Assembly (NCBI GenBank): GCA_002914805.1
Contig: JXTB01000251.1
Location: forward strand, 342,294-406,293
Direction of reading: 5' to 3'
Source: Parasponia andersonii
Lineage: Eukaryota; Streptophyta; Magnoliopsida; Rosales; Cannabaceae
Length of the DNA stretch: 64,000 nucleotides
This document shows positions 1 through 12,226 of the stretch, in pieces; the stretch's first letter is position 1, and the number at the start of each line of letters is the position of its first letter. The notes beneath the pieces were generated by a model. That model saw only the letters and a program-made list of their open reading frames with translations. It did no database searches and had not been told where the DNA came from. A program made the translations under genes and the position numbers.

Positions 1-32
<32 letters not shown>

Positions 33-1044
33 AGAGAAGAGGGGGTTGGTGGCAAAGATGTGAATATATTGAGTGTATTTATAAATTAAATATAAAATAA
101 AACAAAATTAAAAATTGGAAGTAAGGAATGATAGTGGCAAGGAGACACGGGGGCAAGTAGTAGATCGTTTTCGATGTGGTTGGTTTAGTTGGTAAAAAGG
201 TTGACCTGACTAAGCAAAGGGAAACTGTGTCGTTTTTAGAAAATGCTGTCGTTTTATTTGCAAGCGTTTCTTTCGTTTACTCCACTTCATAATCATCATG
301 AATTTCATAAGCTGGCGGCGAAGTGATCATGCTTTTGGCCTTACTTTAGCAATGACTTTTTATTGGCTATACTAATAATCTACACCCTACACTCGACTCC
401 ATGACGCTACTATATCAATATGGGCCCTTGCTTTTGCCCTTTCCCTCCTCCCTGCGCTCCTTTTCACAGTTCAGTATTTCTACATATATTGTATTCTGTG
501 AGTGTGCGTGTGTGCGCGCGCGCCTGTCAGGTTGTGCTGTTTCAAAAAAACATGCTAAGTATATACAATTCTGGTCTCATTTCAAATTTGAAAAGAAAAC
601 AGACTAATTTGCCAATATTTTATTAATAAAACTGGTAAGAGAGGGTGACACACCAACTCTTTCTCTCGTCTTCCAATATATTGGCAACTATAAAATGTTG
701 AGAGAGGAAAAGAAAGAAACAGAATAGAAAGATAACCAAATAACTTCAAAACAACAGATTAAAAAAAATTGAAATCTCGTTATTATTGCCTCATTACTGT
801 CCAGAGGGAACAATAGAAGTACAGTTCAAAGGAAGAATTCCAAAGAAAAAGAAAACAATGAAAGTATGTGTATGGAACATAGAAATTAAAAATGGCTGTA
901 AAAAGCAATTAACAATCGGATGCAGGCTTAGAAATCTAGAATACCAATTTCCCAGTTGCAACCAAGGTTGCTGAATTATTATGTGCACATTCATTCCCAT
1001 TTCACAAGTCATGACGGTTATTGTTAGTTTCTATACATGCCCTG
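1..1044. other. Intergenic region downstream of the cyclin gene
   Basis: The window opens in a (GA)n microsatellite (1-27). An alternating purine-pyrimidine run rich in GT and GC lies at about 497-523. Position 1044 borders the stop codon of the minus-strand cyclin, so the last few hundred bases should include its 3' UTR. The short open frames here show no family resemblance I recognise, and I see no other gene. Confidence 0.6.
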
Positions 1045-3500
1045 CTATACTTGTGTCTGCAATAGAAAGTTTGCCGGTTCACATTTTGAAGTGTAGGCAA
1101 ACTTAGATGTAGAGTACTTTCTATGAACTCCTGTTAGCTTTCCTGTTGCTGCCTTCTGGTGGAAAACAACCATCAATTTTGAGCACTCTCTGTAAACAAT
1201 TCAGAAGTTCAGGAAAAATATAAAATAAAAAACTACTAAATGAACCTTCTTTAAAGCATCTAGTCTTTAACTAAAATCAGACTAGAAGATGAGAGAATAA
1301 TACTCACAGGAGCTGATCTTCTGAGTAGTTTGTATGCCACTCACAGGTCCTATTCCACTGCTTGAACCCGTAAAGAGTACATTGAGCGGTGTAGACTGCA
1401 GCGGCAGCTAACAAAGATGGTGGAAAGTTAAGCATCTCGCACTCCACCAGCGAAAGCTCGATCAAGAAGAATGATAGTAGTTCAAGCTGTTTTCAGATCA
1501 TTTAGATTATTAGATAGACTCTTCAACAGTGTTGAAGTCTATTATTAGGTGAGAAATGCAACTGACCTTTTTGTCGGATTGAGCAGCTTTGAGGAACCTT
1601 CTCATGAAAACATAAGGTGTTGGAACTGACATGTTGAATTGCAATGTGTTGAGCATCAATTTCTCCTGCAAGTTTGTTCAAACGAAGGAAAAGAGGCGTG
1701 CAAATTAGATTTTCTTTTACACAATTGTTGTTCTAAACGAAGTACAATACAAAGTCCATCTGGGATAACTAGAATTAAATAAATTACCATCTCCAGAACT
1801 TCATCCCTTGTGTAAGCCTTATCCGATATAAGAATCAAATCACCCACAACAGGAACAGAAACCTCCTCGTATTTGCATGCCAAAAGCATCGCAACCAGGC
1901 CAACCAACTGAAGCTTCTTTCTTACGACTGTTTGCTTGGTTAAAAACCGATCTATGAGATTAACAGTGAGAAACAATGTCTCTTTCATGAGTTCAAACTT
2001 GTCATGCACCTGTTGATTGGAGAAGCGGATTAATAATGGTTCATCGTTGGTTTTGATGTACCAAAATTTGACTTCTAGGACATGTTTACTAATCCGATAG
2101 TAGAGAGGAAAGGGAAACCCTTTCATGTGTTTTACGTACCAATTAGAAACAAACGAAAGAAAATCCTAACATTCCCCATTTCTTGTTTTTTATTCCTCCA
2201 TTGCACTTCCATTCATTTCCTTTACTGATTAATAAACGTGGTCCTATTACATATTAAACGAGAATGCCAATTTACCATTTTAGGCATACTGGCCCAGTAG
2301 GAAATGGTAGTATACCTCAATAAGCCAGTCAATAAGTATAGCCCTCATCTTCTCATTAATGTCAAATTGTTGTCCTATATAACTGGGTGAGACACAGCTA
2401 AATCCCTGCAAGGGACAAAAATGATTGTCAAATGAAGATGTACAAAGAGTCTTTGAATAATATATATTTGAACCTAATTTTAACACCTGCTGCTTATAAT
2501 AAAACAAGGACTTTTCCGAACCATGAGTTTTACCTCCATTTTTCTATAGAAAGCATAAATATCCTCAACATAGTCTACAACTGCAAGTGGATTCTTTAGA
2601 TCGCAGCCATCAATATCCGCAATGGGTTCTTCTACTATATCCTCCATTTCAACCTCCTCCTAATAGATTTAATTGAATCAACTTGAGGGTCTTTCTGATA
2701 ACAAAAAAGCACTCGAAAAAAATAAAATAAACTAGCTGAGATTTAGAGATACCATATGATCACTTTGATCAGGCACTGCTTCTGTTTGTTCCAAGAACAT
2801 AGGCACTGGCTGGTCTGCAGGTGATTTGCACTCCTCGTCAATAAATATGCTTTCTCCAAATCCATTTGAGTTGGACACTGAAGAGTTTGTCTTCTTAGTT
2901 TCCTGGATGAAAACATTGGTCTACGATTAGTACATATATACATTCATAGGAATTAAATCAATTAGAGAGGGCTAGAGAGCGAAAGTACCTCAAGGCAAGA
3001 TTGTTTCGTGCTTGCAATTTGTGCAGCAAACCTCCTAGACAAAAGGAATTCAAAATTCATGTCTCATGCTGATTCATGTTTATAATTAAGTGTCTTGAAG
3101 GTTCTGGTTTCTTTTCTTCTTTACCAACTTTTTCTCGGCGTAAAATCTATTTTAAGAAGACAATGGTGAAATATATGTGAATGGTCGGATCTCTAACCTC
3201 GTAATTGGTCTATGCGCTGGATCTGCCTGCTTCTTTTCATAGATTTCCTGCTTACTGAAGTCAATTCGAAAAAAGTAATTTCAGAAACCAAGAACAAGAC
3301 TACAAAATTTTTTTTTTTTAAAAAAAAAGACCAATACAGATGAAGAAAATGGGATCAGAAAGAAATAAAGAAAATTACTCTGAAAACCCTCTCTTGTTAA
3401 CAACACAAGAATATGGTTGACCTCCCACTAAATTCTGATTAATGGCGCCTAAGGCCCTCCTGTTGTGCCTAATCTCCTTCCCAAACTTTCTGTTACCCAT
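1045..3500 (-). CDS. CYCB2: G2/mitotic-specific B2-type cyclin
   Basis: Regulatory partner of a cyclin-dependent kinase driving G2/M. Ten exons (minus): 3379-3500, 3198-3254, 2989-3034, 2753-2902, 2534-2659, 2316-2405, 1788-2009, 1567-1665, 1308-1486, 1045-1189; they sum to 1236 nt, or 411 residues, and phases agree. The N terminus carries a canonical destruction box, [10 protein letters not shown] (residues 14-23), the anaphase-promoting-complex degradation signal. The cyclin box includes [11 protein letters not shown] (187-197) and LACKYEE, followed by the C-terminal cyclin fold (about 272-395). The fused form NKRGFS just after the D-box and the acidic linker are typical of plant CYCB2. The start is the first ATG before the D-box. 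Four AACGG cores 0.4-0.5 kb upstream suggest mitotic control by three-Myb-repeat factors. Subfamily assignment is by recognition, not by a tree. Confidence 0.93.
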
Positions 3501-3883
3501 TTCTACACCACCTATATATTATTCAAAAAACCAGAAAAATCCCATGTCAGAAAGTCGGGTTTACAGCCATTTTCACATTTAACATTTCCAAACTCAAAGG
3601 CTAAGCATAGTGTAAAATCAAATCGATTTATCCACCTTGAAAACTTGTGGGTCTGATCAGATTAGAGTTGTTGTTGTCAGAAAGAACCATTTTCCTCTGT
3701 ATTGTTTTCTCTAGTCTGTAGTTGGTCTGAAAGATGAATCGAAATCAGACCCAGTTGAGAAAAACTCGTTAGCAACACCCTAAAATGAAAGCATGTATCT
3801 AAAATTGAAGCAGAGCCCACTGAATATGCAGAAACAGGTAGTAGAAATAAAGGAAGCTACTAAAGCTACAACAAAATATGAGC

Positions 3884-3999
3884 AACGGAAACAGTGGGGG
3901 GACTTGTCTTAAGGCTATTTTCAAATGCAACGGCTAGTGCCTAGTGAAATATGACCGTTGGATTATAAGGTATGACTATGAATGTCCTAACAACGGTCA
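3884..3999. promoter_or_regulatory. Cluster of mitosis-specific activator (MSA) elements
   Basis: Upstream of the cyclin start codon at 3500, the sequence at 3952-3962 read on the minus strand, TCCAACGGTCA, fits the plant MSA consensus YCYAACGGYYA at all 11 positions. AACGG cores in plus orientation lie at 3884-3888, 3928-3933 (followed by CTA) and 3992-3996 (followed by TCA). MSA elements bind R1R2R3-Myb factors and give G2/M transcription of B-type cyclins. The distance fits a proximal promoter if the 5' UTR is short. Confidence 0.72.
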
Positions 4000-4000
4000 C

Positions 4001-6314
4001 TTGGAGTTGGCATGTGCCGTGCCGCATCTGATTTCAAATTAAGTTACACAATATTTTCCTTTCTTTTTTTCATTTTTATTTATTTATTTTATTTTATTTT
4101 AACTTGTATTAGTTAATTAATATTAGTTATCCATCCAATGATTGGTCTGTCAGATTTCCCGTTACTTCGGTTTGCTTTTTACGGTACCCCTCATACGCTT
4201 ATATGCGCTCCAGCCCATTTGCGCTTTGTTTTCTGGTCGGTTGGCTCCACTTTGTATTAAACTTATCACAATAATCAACAATACATTTAAACATTTACAT
4301 ATGATTAATAGGAATGAATCTCGTTTACCTTCAAAAAACAAAAAAAATAAAAAATAAAAAATAGAAACATGAAAAAAGGAATGAATCAACTACTTGGGGT
4401 GGGTTGCAATTGGTGTACATGATTGGATTGTTTATTATTTAATCAAATTATAAATGGAAGTATCACGGTGAGCGTAGGTTTTTTACACTGTCCATTTTTT
4501 TATTCTGTTATCAAGTGTTGGAATATACCAGTTTTTATATCAAACGATTTATTGTATATTAGTAGATCAAATTGATATGCAACTAGAAAAGAACTTTTAT
4601 ACTCTTCATCAATCTATGTGAATAATTTGATATATTCATGTATTTATGAAAATAGAATGCTAAGATTATAATTGCATAACGTGTTTGTGCTTAATATTCT
4701 TCTACATTAAAAGATCAAAAAAAAAAAAAAAGATATATTAAGAACTTCAAAATATAAGCCATTCTCCTAGAGGGCCTGTTAATAAAAACGGCACCCTTGC
4801 TGTTAGACGGACTTACCACAATTGTTATCTACAGGAATACTTATCCTAGTGGGATATTTGTTTGTAGTGTTTAGTCCTTTCCTAAGATTAGGTGAAAAGA
4901 AAATGAGCCTACACAATAATGTTCGAAAAATAGTAATTTAGAATATCTTATCTTTTTTAAAAAAAAAAATAAGACTTAACTAATGACTATCATTCACTAC
5001 AAATTTAAAAGAAAATAACACACGTTCTATCAAGATTTGAACTCCTACCCCTTAGAATATTTTATCTTAAACATGATAAAATCAGAAACAAATATAAAAG
5101 GCAATAGGCTAGTGATGAATGCAGGAGTCAACTAGGCATAAATGCGTAAGAAGTAATATTTCAAAAGAAGAAATCTTCCTTTTTCTGTTTTGCTGAAGCA
5201 AAAGAAGAAACAAATCATTTCGAACGAATAATAAGAATCAAATTTAGATGTAAGGAAGCACAGATTCTTAGCATTTAGCCGACACATTTACAACATTAAA
5301 CTCTTCGTCAATTTTGATTTTGGGTTAACTGGAAAAAAGAAAAATGCTCCTTAAGTTGTCTTTCTGTAATTTAAAGAGAGAATTTAAAACTGAGTTTTGG
5401 TTTCTGCAAAAGAAAATAACTCCGTATTTCGAATTTCAAAAAATTTGTACTTTCTATTCATATTTTGACAAATTTATTTCTAAAAAATTACAAATCCTGA
5501 CCCAAGTTATGTTATTTGTTTTCAAAAACTTATATTTTAAAAAAAATCGATTGGACTAACATAAAGTGAACAAAATAAAAACAGAATATACAAATTTTTG
5601 GAATTTCAAAATATAAAGATATTTTGTACAAATACTAAAATTCAGATTTTAAATTGTAGAAAGACTAAACACGAAAGTATTTTTTTGCGGTTAACTCTTT
5701 GATTTTTGCCTATCGTACAAGTGGTTATTCCAGATAGTGATATTTTGACAAGACGAAGATGAAAAACTGCTTTTATCACCACATCCAGTTGTCGATTTTT
5801 TGGGCCGGGCCCAATATTTTATTACATTCAGCTGTTTTACTTTTATTATTTCAAACATTCAAAATGTAATTTTCCAACCAAACTAAAACAATAATTGCAA
5901 TATTCCTTGGAAGAAAAAAGAAAGAAAGAAAGAAAGAAAGAAAATAATAATTGCAATAGTCGATGCTTGATGCTCCGAAGGTTGCTCATTACCAATCAAT
6001 ATATACGGGAAACGACGCCAGAGGGTACAACTCAGCTCACTCAAAATTGGAGGCCTAAGCTAAGATGTGCAATATAATATTATCTGTTCTATTTTTCCTC
6101 CTACGAATTACAAACACTATCTACATATCAACTTAGGTGCTTCTTCAAAATGCCAACCTTATGAGCTATAAAAAATCGGTGACAAAGGGGTCGAGGAGCA
6201 TATTGTTACACTATGGAGAGCCTAGGACAACATACACATACCTATCAGTTGGCAGTTTAATGGCAATGCAATTCAGACAAAGGTAGACTGTAACTCGAAA
6301 CTGAAAACACCAAT
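4001..6314. other. AT-rich intergenic region
   Basis: No convincing coding sequence. It contains A/T homopolymer tracts (about 4717-4731 and 4962-4970), a (GAAA)n run at 5922-5943, and a GGGCCGGGCCC palindrome near 5801. The 3' UTR of the minus-strand nucleotidyltransferase gene should occupy the last few hundred bases. Confidence 0.5.
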
Positions 6315-8300
6315 TTACTTAAACAGATCAGAAAGCAGTAGCCGCCTTCCTGTTTCTTTGCCCACTTGCTCCAATTTGGCCTCCGTCTTTGTTCCGACCG
6401 CATCATGCTGCTCAGGTACTTTATGTTCTTGTAGCATCTGGTGCTTCTTCTCTACCACCATTGAAGGTCTCCGATCCTTTTGCTGGCGCTTCTTGTTCTT
6501 GACATCCCCTTTCTTTTTCTCAATTGCCTTGCCATCTGGTAATTGACATCTCTTCTCTGACATGTCTCCTAGCAATGAAATCAATCCTTCCCTCGCTAAT
6601 TCATCTGTTCCATCTATGTTTTGATGCTTCTTAGCTCTTTTCTGGCACATCCCTCTCTCAACCATCCCTTGCTTCTCTAGAGTCATATCCCGCTCAGAAA
6701 TACTGCGTCTACTCACAACCAACTTCCGTTTCTTGGTTGACTGTTCTTTTACTTCTGGAGAACATAGTGAAACACTATGTTTTCTATCCTTCTTGACTTG
6801 CATTTGCTGCTCTAACACATCAGAAAGTTCCAAACTGAGAGTTTCTTCGGAGATCTCTGTATGAATACAGTTGTTCTCCTCCCCAACGTTCTCTCCCCCT
6901 CTTTGCAAAGTTCCGCAGCGCATTGTCTCCAGAATAACTTTGCCAAGAACAAATCTCGTCTCCCACAGATATCCTTTCCCAAGCAGGTGGTAATCAATAA
7001 CAAAACACTCTCTCCTCTTCTCATAAGATCCTATATTTTTCACCAACAGTTGAAAAAGTTCAGCAACATCTTTTGCTGTCTTCTTTGGTATAAACACCTG
7101 AAACATTGTGTCAATGAATGAGACCGGCAACATAGTTCAATTAGGTATAAGTACTCTTATGATACAACCCCATTGCAAAAACCTCAAAACAATTACCAGA
7201 GATATCATGCCTGTCTTTACATCAACATGGACACATAAGTAGACCACTCAAACTAGCTGCACAAGGTTATTGTGCTAAATGGCTAATCACAAGTGCGATA
7301 GATCACCATACAGATATGTGACATGAAGCAGAACATAATACAGCTATATAAATGACAAATCACAATTTATTTCATACATTTATTAGGTATACTTACCAAG
7401 CCAGAGCATGGTGGGTAACCAGACATTGCTTCTAGAAGACTCTCTGTCTCAGTTAAAACATCTAAAGAATCTTGGACAAGAGTAGCCAATTGAGAAACTT
7501 CTTTGGCAAGTTCTTCGTCTGATTTAGATGTAAAGGATTTTGAAAGCTCGGGTACAAAATTAACTTGGACTTTAGCATTTTCTATTGCAAATCTAATGCC
7601 TTCTTTCCACTCTCCATGATATAAGATAGAAGCAAAAGCCAAAACTACAAGAGCATCTTGAGGGTTATTGGCTAATGCAAGGTGAAATCCTAAAAGTCCA
7701 ACCCTAGCAATTCAACAAAAATAGAATCAGCACTGACATCCCAAATAATCTTCATTGCAACTATAGAAAAACATACAAACACTTTCCAGAGATAATCTCC
7801 AGCCTTCTGTTTCTTAATCGAAACAAAGAAACAACAAAAGAGATAGCATTCGACCGATTTCTTTCCCAATTAGAATATAGCTACAAATTTTAACAATTTT
7901 ACAATCAGCTTGGATATGATTCAGTGTGATAAAGAGAAGAAGAAAGAAGAAAAGTTCAGACTCTGTCAAAAAGAGTGTTGGAGAGAAAATTAACAGAAAT
8001 TCCTCAAGGTAGCTATTTTACTGAAACTGATGTGAAGATCTGATGAAAACTAATCTGTTTATAAGAGGACAGCCCCTCAAATAGGCTAATTAGCACTCTA
8101 ACTACTAACCCACCCTTGTAATATAAGCAAATATACCCCTGAACAGAAACTACCCCAAAATAACCCTTTAAATAGCTAAAATAGAAGGAGAAAATGCTAA
8201 CGAAAACCGCAAAATATCCTACAGCACATCTAAGATGCACCTAGCAATCAGTGCATATATATTTTCCCAACTGAAAAAAAAAATAAAAAAAAAAACCAAA

Positions 8301-8331
<31 letters not shown>

Positions 8332-8336
8332 AAGAG

Positions 8337-8381
<45 letters not shown>

Positions 8382-8390
8382 CACACGAGA

Positions 8391-8443
<53 letters not shown>

Positions 8444-10857
8444 GTAAACAAACGGAGGTGGAGTCTTGTTTATAAGTTTTTAAGGATAAAACAAATGAGG
8501 ACCTAAAGTTTTTAACAACTTCTCAAAGAAATTTCATGCTACAATGGAGCAAAGATTGTTCTTCTTCCCAAAATTCAAAAGAATTCGATAAAGTTAAACT
8601 ACTTGAACTCCATAACGAACTTTACCTCCAATACATCCATGAGGTGCTTAATAATAAAACATAATCATCTAGAACCAGAGATAAACAATTTTCTTACCAC
8701 AGCCTGCAGTCAGTCGGACGATCACAGCTGACCAATTTATCCAAATTGAAGAATAGTTTCTGTTCAAAAGAAATTTATCTTAATACTTATTAAAGCATTC
8801 ATAGTACATAATTTAACCTAGCTTAATTTGGAACACACAAGATCCAATAAACCACATCTAGAAGTAGCACAAACACAATTAAGAGAGGAACATGGCATTA
8901 TTTTTTAGGAAATAGCTGTACGAGAATGCTAACAGTCTCTCCCTTTGCCCGTGCATCACAGGATACAAAAAATATTTGTAAAATCATCAGCAAATTCCAA
9001 TATTATTCCAAGCTTTGACTGGCTTCTAGCAAACAAAAGACTATTTGTAGGATACTATTAACAATTTATAGATTGACTCAAGAAAATCTGAGAAAGTAAG
9101 TCAATATCAAGGTTCTCACAAGTCACAAGTACTGATCAAGCCAAACTTGATAAAAGATGACAACTTTTCACCATTCAAAGCATATATTAGTATTCCCTAC
9201 TTAGGAAATTTCCTCTTTAATGATGTCCTAAGCATTTTCATGACTTTCCTCAATAAGCTTTCATTGGTTTACTTACCATCAACATTACAGGATTCTGATC
9301 AGATCTAGTGCTAGCCTGCTGCACAAGATATGCTGCCTGCAATCCAAACAGGACGTTAGCTACAAACTTAAATAATAAAGTAAAAGCCTGCGTTTGATAT
9401 TGAAAATCAACAAAGGGGGTTAAAAATACAAACCTGAAAGGGAAGAAAAATTTTCAGCAGATTGAATCTCTGAAGCAAACAGAGTGACGGCTCAGCAGCT
9501 CCATATGAGAGCATATAGTTCAACTCCAACATTATTCTGGACTGTAACGAAAGAATGTCATTGAAAAAGTTGAGAACACATAATGAAACTCTAAGTTGGT
9601 TTACACCCACACACAGAAATGACTGGGAGTAGGATAACTCTTCTCCCTTTGCGGATAAGAAAAGGTATAAGGTACACAAAGTCCAAAACAAGAAACAACC
9701 ATTAAAAAAAAAAATAGACAGCACATTATTCCAACATCACTAGCGTACCTTAGCCATAGTCATTAGGGATGAAGAAAGACTATGAATTGCAGTTGCAGTG
9801 TCCTTTGAAAATGACAAGCCTAGACGAGCAGCAATTCTTAAGCCACGCAAGATTCTTGCTGCATCAAAATTTGGACAGCCATATAATTTGGTTCATGGAA
9901 CAAAATTCAGCTCTGGGTCAAGTATAAGGGATTAAGAAAACCTACCACAATCCTCTTGGAATGAAACTTTTGCAGGGATTAATGTCCGTAGCTAAATTTT
10001 ACATACCCAACAGTAACAAATCTCAGTAAATTTCAAAAGTTCAAATAGATACTAATACTTGCAAACCAAAAATAGTAATAAAAAAAAAAAAAAAAAGAGA
10101 GAGAGAGAGAGAGATGAAGACTCACTTTTAAGGACCTCAAGTCTGCAATTCCATTCGCATAATCATAGATTTTGTTTGAGAAAGGGTCAAAGAATAAACT
10201 GTTGCAAAATGTCACAGAAAATTATGAAGTCAGATGGAACTCTAAATTAAGTTTGAATGAGTTCACATTGTAAAGAGAGTGTTTTGCATTTTGTGACATA
10301 TTCTGATATGTAAAAAAGTAGGAGAGAGGGATGCACCTGTTGATCGTGAAGTCTCGCTTTAAGGAGTTTCTCCAGAGAATGAAGTCTTTTTTCGCACAGC
10401 CGTGCGGTGCTTGAGATGAATGAAGTTCTTCTTTTTCCTCGGCATGTTTAGCCACTGTTTCAAAACTGGAGACCTGTTTCATATAAATCAGATGAGTAGA
10501 GAAAAAGTTCGAAAAGGGATGCAAGTGCAAGAACACAGAAAGAAAAGATAAATTGGGTATGCAGCATGCAGTATGCGCAACCAACCTCAGTGACAGAACC
10601 TCGAATATGCACGATACAAATTGGGAATCGTTGTCCAACAATTTGTGCTCTGTGAAATTGTTTCCGAATCTATATTAAGACATCAGTAATCAACAAAAAG
10701 TTTTGAACCTCCAACCTTAAAGAATGGAAAAGAATTTCTTAAAACAGTGCAAAACTTACCTGGTTAAGATTAGCAGTGGTGATAACATCAAAGTCTTTGG
10801 GTGTTCTTTTAAGGAGTAGATCCCTCACGCATCCGCCCACTAAGTAGGCATCAAAGC
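6315..10857 (-). CDS. tRNA nucleotidyltransferase/poly(A) polymerase family protein, 5' end missing
   Basis: Class-II polymerase-beta-type nucleotidyltransferase related to bacterial poly(A) polymerase and CCA-adding enzymes, adding nucleotides to RNA 3' ends. Eleven exons are visible (minus): 10760-10857, 10586-10669, 10337-10473, 10126-10198, 9946-9991, 9749-9858, 9434-9541, 9277-9336, 8698-8759, 7397-7703, 6315-7097, encoding about 621 residues. The first visible exon has [10 protein letters not shown] and then KDFDV, the family's GG motif and metal-binding DxD. RDFTIN follows, then the ARILRGLR and ARLGLS helices of the RNA-binding region. The last exon codes a long lysine-rich tail with several KKRK-like clusters. 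Intron phase requires at least one more upstream exon, which should carry the start and any organelle leader. It lies in the N gap (10881-11500) or beyond. I recall this as the At2g17580 group. Confidence 0.85.
7964..8223 (-). repeat. Possible LTR fragment in an intron
   Basis: Within the 1-kb intron 7704-8697, the minus strand from 8223 begins TGTAGGATATTTTGC, contains a TATA-like TTATAAAC in the middle, and could end ...TTTTTGACA near 7964, a TG...CA layout of about 260 bp like a small LTR. No matching target-site duplication is visible and no partner copy is in the window, so this is tentative. Confidence 0.25.
8274..8441. repeat. Poly(A) tract plus (GA)n microsatellite in an intron
   Basis: About 100 bases of nearly pure A (8274-8377) with a few G and C interruptions, followed by GGCACACAC and a (GA)n tract (8387-8441). 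It lies inside the intron of the minus-strand nucleotidyltransferase gene, so it is transcribed as a polypyrimidine stretch. The open frames across it are products of the repeat. Confidence 0.9.
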
Positions 10858-10880
10858 CTGCATATTGTTTTATAATATAT

Positions 10881-11500
10881 NNNNNNNNNNNNNNNNNNNN
10901 NNNNNNNNNNNNNNNNNNNNNNNNNNNNNNNNNNNNNNNNNNNNNNNNNNNNNNNNNNNNNNNNNNNNNNNNNNNNNNNNNNNNNNNNNNNNNNNNNNNN
11001 NNNNNNNNNNNNNNNNNNNNNNNNNNNNNNNNNNNNNNNNNNNNNNNNNNNNNNNNNNNNNNNNNNNNNNNNNNNNNNNNNNNNNNNNNNNNNNNNNNNN
11101 NNNNNNNNNNNNNNNNNNNNNNNNNNNNNNNNNNNNNNNNNNNNNNNNNNNNNNNNNNNNNNNNNNNNNNNNNNNNNNNNNNNNNNNNNNNNNNNNNNNN
11201 NNNNNNNNNNNNNNNNNNNNNNNNNNNNNNNNNNNNNNNNNNNNNNNNNNNNNNNNNNNNNNNNNNNNNNNNNNNNNNNNNNNNNNNNNNNNNNNNNNNN
11301 NNNNNNNNNNNNNNNNNNNNNNNNNNNNNNNNNNNNNNNNNNNNNNNNNNNNNNNNNNNNNNNNNNNNNNNNNNNNNNNNNNNNNNNNNNNNNNNNNNNN
11401 NNNNNNNNNNNNNNNNNNNNNNNNNNNNNNNNNNNNNNNNNNNNNNNNNNNNNNNNNNNNNNNNNNNNNNNNNNNNNNNNNNNNNNNNNNNNNNNNNNNN
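10881..11500. other. Assembly gap of 620 N
   Basis: A run of undetermined bases. It begins 23 bp beyond the acceptor of the first visible exon of the nucleotidyltransferase gene and ends about 330 bp before recognisable copia-like sequence, so it probably hides a 5' exon, transposon sequence, or both. Confidence 0.99.
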
Positions 11501-11819
11501 AATTGAATATCATGATTTCACTTTACAAATTACTTTCTTTTTGTTTTCTTTTCTTGCAATAATCTTCTTCTTAAAAGATATTACACAAATTAATTGGAGT
11601 TTTAAGAAGCAAAAGATGGTGGTGACTTGATCAAAGTACTGAAACCGAACACAGAGCAGTTATTTCAACTACAACAGAACTAATCTAATTATACCCTTTG
11701 ATCAAAGATCAACTAAGCATTAAACTTCAACAATAGTCAATACTATTTGGGTGTGACAACAGTGAGAAAAATTCTTAATTAGCATCTAATTAATCCTGTA
11801 TTTTATGCTTGCACTTAAC

Positions 11820-12226
11820 CTTCATTATGTTCCAGGGAAAGTTTTGGCTCGACAGCTTAATGTTCGCTTAATGTTCGATATTTTTGTACCAAGCTTACAT
11901 CATGTTCACCTGTACTGCTAAGCTTGAGCTGGAGGGGCATGTTTTAGAGTATTGCTCACGTGTACTTAGCTATGTATAACTTATAATAGTATATATAGTC
12001 TGTTAGGATTAGCTAGCTAGTTAGTTAAGCTATTGTTAGAAGTCAGTTAACAAGTTTTTCGAAAGGTTGTTGAGCTCAGAAGCATCTAGTGAAACATTAG
12101 CTTGCAATTTGATTTTAAATAATTAAGAGATTACAAATCTCAGTTATTAGTGAGATTCATGTTAATCAAAACAGTCTTCTTTCCAGTATTATTGCTACTC
12201 AGTCCTTTTTCTCAACTGTCATCACA
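11820..12226 (+). mobile_element. Ty1/copia retrotransposon 3' remnant (RNase H end, polypurine tract, LTR)
   Basis: From about 11837 one frame reads GKVLARQLNVR, and a shifted frame around 11877-11940 reads KL...SPVLLSLSWRG, resembling the C-terminal end of copia RNase H followed by its conserved tail. This leads into a purine-rich GGAGGGGCA, the expected polypurine tract, and then TGTTTTAGAGTATTG at 11940, a plausible LTR start. A TATA-like TATATATAG lies near 11991, and the LTR may end with ATCACA at 12226. The coding part is frameshifted and its upstream portion runs toward the N gap. I infer a dead element inserted in the 5' region of the nucleotidyltransferase gene. The exact LTR end is uncertain. 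Confidence 0.55.

Noticed and set aside
6358..7121. Plus-strand open frames of 62 and 86 residues
   Set aside because: They are antisense to the lysine-rich last exon of the nucleotidyltransferase gene.
8235..8451. Open frames coding polylysine/arginine-glutamate or polyphenylalanine/serine-leucine
   Set aside because: They are translations of the poly(A) and (GA)n repeats in an intron.
10851..11513. Open frames through the N gap
   Set aside because: They consist of undetermined bases and carry no information.
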